From: JBBDWK01 sp040902885
GTDB taxonomy: Bacteria > Acidobacteriota > Terriglobia > Bryobacterales > Bryobacteraceae
Assembly (NCBI GenBank): GCA_040902885.1
Contig: JBBDWK010000095.1
Location: 13,507 to 77,506, forward strand
DNA: 64,000 bases
Direction: 5' to 3'
The notes beneath the pieces are model-generated. The model saw only the letters and a program-made list of their open reading frames with translations, was not told the DNA's origin and ran no database searches. Within the stretch, counting starts at the first letter, position 1, and each line of letters starts with the position of its first letter. This document shows, piece after piece, positions 42,992-51,349 of the stretch. The position numbers and the translations under genes were made by a program.

Positions 42992-44144
42992 CCATGGCCG
43001 CAGCTGCGAACACGAGCCAGCGGGAACATCGCAGCGCGGCAGGAGAGGCCATTCCCCGGTGAGACACGGCGCTGCAGGTCTCTGAGCCCAGTCCGCCAGC
43101 GGCGTGATCTTGGACCGGGTCGCATCCTCTATAGTGCCGCGCCAGCCGCTAGCCGAGGTCCAAAGCAGATGAACGCCCTGCTTTTTCCACGCATTCGAAT
43201 CATGACGTATGACGAAGTCATAGCATCGGCGCGCCAGGTGCCTAACAATCTAATGCAACGATAGATGGAAGTCATCTGGTGCATGCGGCAACACTGGTGC
43301 ATGCGGCAGAACCAGCTTCGCTGCCGACGGAAGTTGACGAGTAGCGCGTAGCCGAGCTGCTGCCCTCCACCCAATGCCTGGCGCTGTCGAAGGCGCTGCC
43401 GGACACCGTTGCTTGTCCGGAGTGCGGCGGGCGGATGATCCGAATCGAGACGCTGCGGGGCTATGGTTGGCCGGAGGAGCCGCCGGACACCTCATGAAGG
43501 CTCCGCTCTCTATCGGCCTCGCGCGCTGCCAGTCCGGCAACGGCGCGCGGAACTGCGTTCCCACCACGCAATCCGGGTCTCACGCGGATGCAGAGTACGG
43601 TTCCCGCCCGAGCTGGCAGCGCCAAAACGTCCGCCGGGCAGGCCAGTCGAGGGAACCCAAGCTGCTTTCGGAGCTTGTGCGTCGTACCCGGGCGATTCAA
43701 TCCCCATAAGTCAGCTGCACACGGCGGTTTAGTTCATCGCGCGGTTGCTTCGGCCGGCGGCCCGGCCCGTATCCTCTTCCCGCAACCTTGGTACCCCGCC
43801 AGCCGAAGCAACCTTTTGCAGTGACTGCGCCTCCCCAAAAATATCTTCCGTCCCTGCAACCGCTTCCGCCTTTCGGCCCTCCGCCAGCCCCGCCCGGTTT
43901 CGTAATGTGGAATCGTATGCACGGATTCAACTTCCCGAAGAACGCACCGAACTGGATTCGCTCCGAGCCCACGGAAGGGCGGATAAAGCCTTAGCCGCGA
44001 GGGCGTTAGAGAATTTTGCCAAACAAAGCCAATTTGCGCCGCCGGCAGCGCGAAGCCGGACGAGGCCGCCGGCGCGGTCCATAATATTACCGGGTCACTT
44101 ACCCCGTACTTCCAGTACTCTATCCCTCTTTGCCCGCCAAAAAA
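42992..44144. other. Low-coding stretch with transposase debris
   Basis: About 1.15 kb with no intact gene. It holds a zinc-ribbon fragment at 43375-43497, a 15-base sequence repeated after an 18-base step (CTGGTGCATGCGGCA at 43276-43290 and 43294-43308), and patchy frames without family similarity. The stretch from about 43990 to 44144 leads into the right direct repeat. Confidence 0.55.
43375..43497 (+). pseudogene. Transposase-like zinc-ribbon C-terminal fragment
   Basis: This frame reads CLALSKALPDTVACPECGGR, then MIRIETLRGYGWPEEPP, before a TGA at 43495-43497. The CPxCGGRM-x-x-IE pattern is typical of zinc ribbons near the C-terminus of some transposases, possibly IS91-type. No start or upstream domain is preserved. 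Confidence 0.35.
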
Positions 44145-44216
44145 CGATAGTAGAATCGTAGCTGATTGTGTGGAACCTCGAATACAGTTATCGTGTTGCT
44201 TTGCTTGCCGTGACGG
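44145..44216 (+). repeat. 72-bp direct repeat, right copy
   Basis: Matches 39591-39662 at 62 of 72 positions. It holds TAGAAT (44151-44156) and the GTG start (44168) plus the first 16 codons of the PEP-CTERM gene. Confidence 0.8.
44151..44156 (+). promoter_or_regulatory. -10-like TAGAAT before the PEP-CTERM gene
   Basis: TAGAAT ends 11 bases before GTG 44168 and no Shine-Dalgarno is evident. The same hexamer and spacing occur in the left repeat. Confidence 0.5.
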
Positions 44217-45964
44217 TTGCGTACGGATCAAGCTCAGCGGAAGTTATTTCGCTCGCGAGCAATAGCTCCTTGTTGATTCTGGATAATGGTCAGATCCTCT
44301 CTACCTCCGCCCCTTCATTCCACAACCAATCCACCGGCCTCATTCAAATTCAAAACGGCGCTTCAATGACGGCTGGAAACTTCCTGAATTCCGGCGGCGT
44401 GCAAGCGATGGACGGCAGCTTCCAGGCAGGCGGCCATTTCACCAACCATGGTTCGTTACTGGCTTCAGGAACGGTTACAGCTAATGGCTTGACGAATCAC
44501 GGCAGTCTGGAAGTAGGCTTCTTCACCAGCGCCGATTTTAGCGGTGGCGCCTTCGGAAGTCTGAATCACTCTGGTGTCCTTACTTCGGGAAACTATATTA
44601 TTGCCGGCACTCTGACCTACGGAGGAGGCGGGATCGGCCAGATCGGTTCGGGCGCGAGCCTTCTGCTGCGCGGCCCATTTAATCAGGTTCTGAACGTCAA
44701 CGGCGGCGGGACGGCCAATGCGCTCTCGCAACTGACGGGTAATGCCGGTATTCTGGCGCTGGATTTCGGCGCCTCGCTCAACAACGAAACCGCTAATTTC
44801 ACCAACTCGGGCCAGGTCTTCCTGCAGGGCGGCAGCTTCGCCGCTGCGTATCAGCTTATCAACAGCGGGACTTTGAGCCTGGAGACGGGCGCTCAAACCA
44901 GTTCGGTCGACATCGGCGAAGCGTATGTCAACAACACCGGCGGTTTCCTAGCCATCGAAGGCGGCGGAAACACATTCCGGGCAAGAGGACTTACCAATGG
45001 CGGTTCGCTGGCCGTGTTCCAGGACAGCACCGCCGACTTCTCGGGCGGGACTTTCGCAAATCTGACCGACGGCGTGCTGACTGGAGGCGAGTATCATGTC
45101 GGCGGCACACTCCGCTATTCCGGCGATGCAATCTCCAGCATCGGGGAAGGAACCAGTTTGATTCTGCACGGAACCGGCGCAGTCATCGAACGCGAGGGTG
45201 TGGAAGGATCGGCTATCTCCGGTCTCTCCACGAATCATGGCTCGCTGGCGCTCCTTTCCGGCGCCGCGATGTCCCCGGGCACGCAGTTGACCAATCACGG
45301 CACGCTCATTCTGGAACTGGGGTCGGAACTGGATGTAGGCGGAAGCGGCGGATTGATCCATGCGGGCGGAGACGCGACCGTCTTCGGCGCGCTCAACTCC
45401 GGCTCCAACATCATTCAGATCACGGGCGGAATTTTCGATAACTCGGGCACGATAACCGGCAATGTTTCGAGCACCGGAGGCACATACACCGGCGGCGGAT
45501 CTCTGTTTGGCAGCTTTGGCAACTCGGGCGTCTTCCGCCCTGGAAACTCACCGGGGACCTCAACCATTCACGGCGATTTTGAGCAGACCGTAGCGGGCAT
45601 TCTCCAGATGGAGATGGCGGGGCTGATGCAGGGCGTTCTGGGAGGCTATGACTGGCTGAATATCGACGGCGCAGCCAATCTGTCGGGACTGCTCGAGGTG
45701 CTGCTTCTGGATGGCTTCGTGCCCAATGCCGGGGACAGCTTCACGTTACTGAGTTGGCAGAGGCGCGTGGGCGAGTTTAGCTCCTTCCATCTCCCCGGCC
45801 TGGCTGAAGGGCTGGTCTGGACCACCGCCTACGAGAAGTACGGATTCCGTCTGGGAGTGGCGAACTCGGCGGCCGTAGTGCCTGAGCCCGGCTCCTGGGC
45901 AATGCTCGCCGGCGGCGCGCTGCTGCTGGTCTCATACCGGCGCTTCGGACGCCGGCGTAAGTAG
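44168..45964 (+). CDS. PEP-CTERM-anchored repetitive surface protein
   Basis: A 598-residue exported protein. The signal segment is VALLAVTVAYGSSSAEV. The body is rich in Gly, Asn, Ser and Thr and made of about 20-residue beta-helix-like repeats (TNHGSLLASG, TNHGSLEVG, TNSGQVFLQGG, INSGTLSLETG, TNHGTLILELG), as in autotransporter-like or extracellular matrix proteins. The C-terminus is a complete PEP-CTERM sorting tag: VPEPGSWAMLAGGALLLVSY followed by RRFGRRRK. It should be processed by an exosortase encoded elsewhere. Start GTG 44168. Its start region is repeated at 39591-39662. Confidence 0.9.
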   Translation: MWNLEYSYRVALLAVTVAYGSSSAEVISLASNSSLLILDNGQILSTSAPSFHNQSTGLIQIQNGASMTAGNFLNSGGVQAMDGSFQAGGHFTNHGSLLASGTVTANGLTNHGSLEVGFFTSADFSGGAFGSLNHSGVLTSGNYIIAGTLTYGGGGIGQIGSGASLLLRGPFNQVLNVNGGGTANALSQLTGNAGILALDFGASLNNETANFTNSGQVFLQGGSFAAAYQLINSGTLSLETGAQTSSVDIGEAYVNNTGGFLAIEGGGNTFRARGLTNGGSLAVFQDSTADFSGGTFANLTDGVLTGGEYHVGGTLRYSGDAISSIGEGTSLILHGTGAVIEREGVEGSAISGLSTNHGSLALLSGAAMSPGTQLTNHGTLILELGSELDVGGSGGLIHAGGDATVFGALNSGSNIIQITGGIFDNSGTITGNVSSTGGTYTGGGSLFGSFGNSGVFRPGNSPGTSTIHGDFEQTVAGILQMEMAGLMQGVLGGYDWLNIDGAANLSGLLEVLLLDGFVPNAGDSFTLLSWQRRVGEFSSFHLPGLAEGLVWTTAYEKYGFRLGVANSAAVVPEPGSWAMLAGGALLLVSYRRFGRRRK

Positions 45965-46003
45965 CCGGACACCCGGCCTCTCTCCGCGTTCCCGGCGCTC
46001 TGC

Positions 46004-46009
46004 GATAAT
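46004..46009 (+). promoter_or_regulatory. -10-like GATAAT before the DinB gene
   Basis: GATAAT ends six bases before ATG 46016, so transcription would start at or beside the start codon (leaderless). Confidence 0.45.
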
Positions 46010-46015
46010 TGAACC

Positions 46016-46648
46016 ATGTACCAGGGGGACCTCAACCTCTTTCGCTCCGTTCGCGTCAACACGTTGAAGGTGGCCGACGGACTCGACCAGAACCAGTTGG
46101 ATTTTTCGCCTGCGGCGCGCCGGTGGTCGGTCGGCGAGGTGTTGGATCATTTGCTTCTCTCGGAGCTGCATTACCGCCGGACGTTCACAGGAATGATCGA
46201 GTTGGTGAAGTCGGGGAAGCGGCCCGTGATCACCCATGACTTCCGCGACCTCAACACTTCGCTGCGGTTCATCCCGAAAGCGTTTCTGCCGTTTCTGGGC
46301 CTGCCGTTCACGATCTTCAACATGTTCGTTCCCAGCATGGTGCGGGAGATGATGACCGAGTTCCGCGCCCTGCCCGTGACCAACCCGGACATCGCCGAGC
46401 CGCGGAAAGGGAGGCCCGCCGCCGAGCTGCGCGCCGCGCTGCGTTCCTCGTTCGCGGAGACGGAAGCCCTGTTCGAAGCCAACCCCACGCTCGATTACCG
46501 CCGCATGCGTTACCAGTATCCCCTGCTGGGCGACAATAACGCGCTCCAGATTCTGCGCATTCTGGCGCTGCACGAGAAGCGGCACCATGCGCAGATTATG
46601 GAGGTGCTGCGGGCGCGAGGCTTTCCAAAAAGAGCCACGGCCGCATGA
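46016..46648 (+). CDS. DinB-family protein
   Basis: A 210-residue four-helix protein of the DinB/YfiT superfamily, whose members are metal-dependent thiol transferases or unknown. The metal-site histidines are expected in VGEVLDHLLLSE (about 41-52) and HEKRHHAQIMEVL (about 188-200). An insert with RKGRPAAELRAALRSSFAET precedes the last helix. Its stop overlaps the ATG of the TPR gene by four bases. Confidence 0.85.
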   Translation: MYQGDLNLFRSVRVNTLKVADGLDQNQLDFSPAARRWSVGEVLDHLLLSELHYRRTFTGMIELVKSGKRPVITHDFRDLNTSLRFIPKAFLPFLGLPFTIFNMFVPSMVREMMTEFRALPVTNPDIAEPRKGRPAAELRAALRSSFAETEALFEANPTLDYRRMRYQYPLLGDNNALQILRILALHEKRHHAQIMEVLRARGFPKRATAA

Positions 46649-48375
46649 TGATCCGTGCTCGTCTCCTTCCCGTTTTCGCCGCATTAGCCGTCATCGCCCC
46701 TCCCGTCTGCCTTGCCCAGGACCGATGGTCGGAGTTCCGCTCCGGCCCGTTCGAGATATTTTCCGGCGCGCGCGAGCGCGACGCACGTCAGGCAATCGGA
46801 CACTTCGAGCAGTTTCGTCATGCGCTCGGATACATCGTGGGCAAGGACGAGATGACCGCCGAACCGCCCATTCGCATTCTTCTCTTTCGCAACGCGAAAG
46901 ACCTGCCGCCGGGAACGAAGCCCGGCCAGATGGTGAAGGGACGCGACCGGGTCGTCTTTCTCATGATCCCTTCCGGCGAGACGGATCGCGGCGTAATGCG
47001 AGCGTGCGCACGGATGCTGCTCGACTCCAGTCTCGAGCGGATGCCGGCCTCGATCGAGCGCGGTCTTGTCGATCTCTTCGCGACGCTTGAAGTGGAGGGC
47101 ACGCACATCACCCTCGGAAGACCGCTGCCTCCCGAAGAGCGCAGCCGCGACTGGGCCCTACTCCACATGCTGACAGTAAGGCCGGAGTATCGAGGCAAAG
47201 CGCGGGTGATGCTCGGGAATTTACGCAACGGAGTGGACGAGGGTCCGGCCTATCGCAACGCATTTGGAAAAGGCCCCGAGGAGATTGAGCGCGAACTCGA
47301 CCTATACATCTCTGCCGGGGCATTCGAAACCACGCCAGTCTCCGGCCGCGCGCTGAACGCGCAACGCGACATTCCGGAGCGTCGGGTGGAGCCGGAGGCG
47401 GCGCAACTGGCTCTCGGGGACCTGCTGCTCGAGCCCGGTTCGCGCCAGGCGTATCACGATATTCTGGAAGCCCCGGAATTCCGTGCGCGGGCGCACGAGG
47501 GGCTTGGACTGATGGCATTGCAAGCGGGCGATACCGGCGCGGCGCGGGAGCATCTGGCCCAGGCCATTGCGGCGGGAGAGGCCGGCGAGGACAATCCGCC
47601 CGGCGGACGCGCCTACCTGGAATATGCGCGTCTCGAAACGGATGATGCGAAGGCCGTGGCCGCTCTCGACGTTGCAGTGAAGCGAAATCCGAATTTCGCC
47701 GAAGCGCACTTCCTGATGGCGCGGCGGCTCGCCGATCCTCATCGGCGGCTGGCGCATCTGCGGAATGCGGCCAGGATTGCGGCACGACGGGAGGATTATT
47801 GGAGCGCTCTGGCGGAAGCCTATCTCGCCGAGAAGAATTTCTCCGAAGCCGCCAAAGCGTTTCGCGACGCCGAGCAGGCCGCGACCACGAAGGATAGCAG
47901 GGCGCGCATGCGCGAGGCGCGGCTCTCCATCGAAGCCAAGCGCCTGGACTATGAGGCCGCCGAGCGCCGGCGCAAAGCCGACGAGGAGGAACGCGAGCTG
48001 CGCCTGCTGAAAGAGGCCGCCATTGCCGAGATCCGGGAGCTGGAAGCGAAGGCCAATCGCGGCCAGAGTCCGGCGAGCCCCGGCGCGGAAGTCGTGCCGT
48101 GGTGGGACGGGCCGAAAGCGTCCGGCCGTGCGCGCGGCGTGCTGAAGCAGGTGGAATGCACACGAGGGCAGGTCCGCCTGGTGATTGAAGGCGACGACAA
48201 GAGCGTCACCCGGCTCGTTCTTCGCGACCCGTCGCAAGTCGCGATTTCCGGCGGCGGCGAAACCACTCTCGGTTGCGGTCCGCAGAAAGGCCGCCGCGTC
48301 ACGGTGGAATACTTTCCCAAGGCGGACCCGAAGGCGCGCACCGCGGGCGACGTGGCTTCCATCGAATTCCAGTGA
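46645..48375 (+). CDS. Exported TPR-containing protein
   Basis: A 576-residue protein with a signal peptide (about residues 1-24, LLPVFAALAVIAPPVCLAQ). An N-terminal domain (WSEFRSGPFEIFSGARERDA, SLERMPASIERGLVDLFATLE) resembles the DUF1570-like or gluzincin-derived domains often found before TPR arrays. TPR-like helix pairs follow from about residue 245 to 430 (EFRARAHEGLGLMALQAGDT, PNFAEAHFLMARRL). A charged coiled-coil comes next, and a C-terminal beta domain (GVLKQVECTRGQVRLVIEG) closes it. The stop overlaps the GTG of the MFS gene. Confidence 0.78.
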   Translation: MMIRARLLPVFAALAVIAPPVCLAQDRWSEFRSGPFEIFSGARERDARQAIGHFEQFRHALGYIVGKDEMTAEPPIRILLFRNAKDLPPGTKPGQMVKGRDRVVFLMIPSGETDRGVMRACARMLLDSSLERMPASIERGLVDLFATLEVEGTHITLGRPLPPEERSRDWALLHMLTVRPEYRGKARVMLGNLRNGVDEGPAYRNAFGKGPEEIERELDLYISAGAFETTPVSGRALNAQRDIPERRVEPEAAQLALGDLLLEPGSRQAYHDILEAPEFRARAHEGLGLMALQAGDTGAAREHLAQAIAAGEAGEDNPPGGRAYLEYARLETDDAKAVAALDVAVKRNPNFAEAHFLMARRLADPHRRLAHLRNAARIAARREDYWSALAEAYLAEKNFSEAAKAFRDAEQAATTKDSRARMREARLSIEAKRLDYEAAERRRKADEEERELRLLKEAAIAEIRELEAKANRGQSPASPGAEVVPWWDGPKASGRARGVLKQVECTRGQVRLVIEGDDKSVTRLVLRDPSQVAISGGGETTLGCGPQKGRRVTVEYFPKADPKARTAGDVASIEFQ

Positions 48376-49544
48376 TCGCGAATCGCTGGGTGGTTTTGGG
48401 CGTCTTCGTCCTCTCTTCCACGTTGAACTACCTGGACCGGCAGGCGCTGGCCACGCTGGCCCCGATGCTGCTCGAGGAGTTCCGTCTGTCGAATACGGAT
48501 TACGGTGTCGTGGTGGCCGCGTTCTCCATCACGTACGCCGCCGCTGCGCCGCTGGCCGGGTTATTGATCGACCGGATCGGCCTCACGCGTGGCATCAGCC
48601 TGGCGGTGGGTCTATGGTCGGCGGCCGGTATCTGCACGGGATTTGTACGCGGTCTTGGAGACCTGCTCGCGTTCCGTATGGTGCTCGGCCTGGGCGAAGC
48701 CGGCGGCATTCCCGCCGCGGGCAAGGCGATATCGATCTACTTGAAACCGGGCGAGCGCGCCCTCGGCCACAGCTTGAACCAGGCGGCCGTGAGTCTCGGC
48801 TTGATTCTCGCTCCTCCGCTGGCCACGTGGCTCGCAATCTCCTACGGATGGAGGTCGGCGTTCGTCGCTACGGGGTTGATGGGCCTGATCTGGATTCCAT
48901 TGTGGTGGCGTGTGAGACGTGTTGTGCCCATAGCAGAGGAACGCATCGAAGAATCGCATCGTCTGGCTGGTCCGCTTCGGGCGCGCCGGCTGGCGGCGCT
49001 CGCCTTCGCCAACGGGCTGAGTATGGTGATCTATTCGCTTTGGACCAACTGGCCGGTGTTATTTCTGGTGGACAGGTATCGGTTGACTCTGGTGGAGGCG
49101 GCATGGCTGGTCTGGATTCCGCCCGTTTTCTTGGCTGCGGGCGGAATGGCTGGAGGCTGGCTTTCCTTCCGTGCCATGCAAGCCGGAGTCCCTGCCGTCC
49201 GCGCGCGTACCGCAGCGTGCCTCGCGGCATCCGGACTGGCTTTGATCACGGCCGCCGTTCCGTTTCTGCCCAACGCGGGATGGGCCGCGGCGGCCATCTG
49301 CGTCAGCGTTTTTTCCGTGGGCGCTTTCAGTGTCAACATGTACAGCATGCCCATCGACGAATTCCCGGCGCGCGCCGCCTTCGCGGTCTCCGTGCTGGTG
49401 TCCGGTTACGGCCTGATGCAGACCGTAGTCTCGCCCGGCATCGGCTACCTCATCGATGGTTATGGCTATCAGCCTGTCTGCGCTCTCGCCGCGCTCACCC
49501 CGGCAGCGGCCTGCGGAGTGTTGCGATGGTCCGAGCGATTCTGA
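48372..49544 (+). CDS. MFS transporter
   Basis: A 390-residue transporter with twelve predicted membrane helices. The first loop signature is split as DRQALATLAPMLLEEFRLSN then LAGLLIDRIGLTRGIS (the MFS GxxxDRxGRR-like motif). Other marks are GLGEAGGIPAAGKAISIY and the central cytoplasmic loop RRVVPIAEERIEESHRLAG. It most resembles the anion:cation symporter or related sugar-acid families; substrate unknown. GTG 48372 overlaps the upstream TGA, and its own end overlaps the glycosyltransferase start by 19 bases. Confidence 0.88.
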   Translation: MIANRWVVLGVFVLSSTLNYLDRQALATLAPMLLEEFRLSNTDYGVVVAAFSITYAAAAPLAGLLIDRIGLTRGISLAVGLWSAAGICTGFVRGLGDLLAFRMVLGLGEAGGIPAAGKAISIYLKPGERALGHSLNQAAVSLGLILAPPLATWLAISYGWRSAFVATGLMGLIWIPLWWRVRRVVPIAEERIEESHRLAGPLRARRLAALAFANGLSMVIYSLWTNWPVLFLVDRYRLTLVEAAWLVWIPPVFLAAGGMAGGWLSFRAMQAGVPAVRARTAACLAASGLALITAAVPFLPNAGWAAAAICVSVFSVGAFSVNMYSMPIDEFPARAAFAVSVLVSGYGLMQTVVSPGIGYLIDGYGYQPVCALAALTPAAACGVLRWSERF

Positions 49545-51187
49545 AGCGGCTCTGGTTCGGCCTGCTGGGCAAAGACCCGAAGGCCATTGTGGTCACCTTT
49601 TGGAGCGGGGACGACGCCACGTCGCAAGCCATGGTCGATGAGATCCGCCAGCTTGTGCCGGACCGTGCGCATTACGTGGTCCGCGCCGAAGGCGGCTCGG
49701 TCTGGCGGCTCTGGCGCGAGCAGCGGCGCGCGTTCCGCTCGAAGCGCATTGGCCTCGCTCCGGTGCTGTTCACAAAGCAACCTCATGCGCTGCGTCTGGC
49801 GGCTTTCCTGCTGGCGCCCACGCGGATTCTTGCCTACAACTTGCGCCTGGAGCGTCATCACCTGAAGCTTTCCACCTGGATTGCATCGCTCCTCTTTCTT
49901 CGTGGCGTGCCCCTAGACCGCATCTATCTACGCCCGCGCTGGCTGTGGCCTTGGAGGCGCGAGCGCTCCGTTTACCCCGACGCCTGCCGCATTCTCGACG
50001 GGCGGCCCATGTCTTCCGGCCGGAAGCGCGTGGGCGTGTTGTCGCCGTACTTCCCCTATCCGCTCTCGCACGGAGGCGCCGTGCGAATCTTTCATCTGCT
50101 GAAGGAGGCGTCGCGAGAGTTCGACGTGTTCCTCCTGGCGTTCTCCGAGAAGCAGGCGGAAGAAGAGTACGCGCCCGTGCTGGAGTTCTGCGCCAAGGTG
50201 GTTGTCGTCCCCCTGCCGCGCTACCGGGAGCCGCGCTGGTCGAGCTTGCGGCCGCCCGAGGTCTGCGAATACGATTCGCCGGCCATGCGGGAGGCGCTCA
50301 AAAAGCTGCGCGCGGAATATAGTCTCGATCTGTTGCAAGTGGAGTACACGCACCTGGCTACATATGCGGGAGACGTTCTGGTGGAGCACGACGTAACGTT
50401 CGATTTGCACGCGCAGGTAAGCGCACGTGAGCGGACCTGGAGCGCGCGCTGGAACTATTACCGCTGGAAGCGCTTCGAGACGAAAGCCATACGGCAATTC
50501 CGGCGCGTGGTGACGATGTCGGAGAAAGACGCGGCGTTTCTGCACGGCCTCGCGGCTGTGCGCACAATTGAAAACGGCGCTGACCTGGAGCGTTTCCACG
50601 CCGTTCCCGAGCGTCCGGGCATGCGGCTGCTTTTCGTGGGCTCTTTCCGGCACTTTCCCAACGTGGAGGCGTTCCGATTCTTTCACCAGCGGGTCTGGCC
50701 CCGGCTCCGCGACCGTTTTCCGGAGATGACGCTCACGGTGGTTTGCGGCGCCGATCATCTACTGCACTGGCGGACCTTCACCGGTGAGCGCGAACTTCCT
50801 TCCGGCGGCCGGATCGAGTTACATGCCTTCGTACGCGACGTGCGCCCCCTCTATGAAGCGGCCAACATCGCCATTGTCCCGACGCCTGTTTCCGCTGGGA
50901 CAAACGTGAAAGTGCTGGAAGCGATGGCGATGGAGCGGGCAGTGGTATCAACGGACTGCGGCTGTGCCGGTCTCGGCCTGGAGCATGGCGCGAGCGTCTG
51001 GATCGCGGACACGCCGGAAGCATTCTCCGAGGGCGTGGTCCATCTGGCCGAAAACCCCGAGCTGCGGAGGACCATGGCTCGTAACGCCCGTGAACTGGCC
51101 GAGAGGCGCTTCGGCTGGCGCGCGCTCGGCGAGAAGCAGCGGGCGCTGTACCGGGAGCTGCTGTCAAGCAAGGATGGGTGCGGTTAA
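49526..51187 (+). CDS. Glycosyltransferase (GT4-like) with N-terminal extension
   Basis: A 553-residue protein. The C-terminal about 385 residues form a GT-B glycosyltransferase: GVLSPYFPYPLSHGGAVRIF begins the donor/acceptor half, MSEKDAAFLHGL and IENGADLERFHAV lead into LLFVGSFRHFPNVEAFRFF, and VPTPVSAGTNVKVLEAMAM carries the ExxxxxE-like motif (the second acidic residue reads Met-Ala-Met-Glu). The first about 165 residues (AIVVTFWSGDDATSQAMVDE and after) are an unassigned module. ATG 49526 lies inside the MFS gene. Acceptor unknown. Confidence 0.85.
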   Translation: MVRAILKRLWFGLLGKDPKAIVVTFWSGDDATSQAMVDEIRQLVPDRAHYVVRAEGGSVWRLWREQRRAFRSKRIGLAPVLFTKQPHALRLAAFLLAPTRILAYNLRLERHHLKLSTWIASLLFLRGVPLDRIYLRPRWLWPWRRERSVYPDACRILDGRPMSSGRKRVGVLSPYFPYPLSHGGAVRIFHLLKEASREFDVFLLAFSEKQAEEEYAPVLEFCAKVVVVPLPRYREPRWSSLRPPEVCEYDSPAMREALKKLRAEYSLDLLQVEYTHLATYAGDVLVEHDVTFDLHAQVSARERTWSARWNYYRWKRFETKAIRQFRRVVTMSEKDAAFLHGLAAVRTIENGADLERFHAVPERPGMRLLFVGSFRHFPNVEAFRFFHQRVWPRLRDRFPEMTLTVVCGADHLLHWRTFTGERELPSGGRIELHAFVRDVRPLYEAANIAIVPTPVSAGTNVKVLEAMAMERAVVSTDCGCAGLGLEHGASVWIADTPEAFSEGVVHLAENPELRRTMARNARELAERRFGWRALGEKQRALYRELLSSKDGCG

Positions 51188-51349
51188 AACCCATGAGTCA
51201 GGCAGTAATTCAAGTTACTACTTCAATGCGACTGGTGAAGATTCTCAAATTTTTGGGGACTCCCTCACAAGTTCCTATGCTACAATTTTGCTGCTTTTCT
51301 AATTGAGTCGGTCCGAGATGGGCGCCTACGATAGGGGGCGGCGATCCTG

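Noticed and set aside
43276..43308. Two copies of a 15-base sequence with an 18-base period
   Set aside because: Only two short copies; probably chance or local slippage.
39258..44144. CRISPR array near the cas6 relic
   Set aside because: No series of equal direct repeats with unique spacers was seen on either strand.
43734..44231. 165-codon minus-strand frame
   Set aside because: Low-complexity, no ribosome-binding site, and it overlaps the start of the PEP-CTERM gene.
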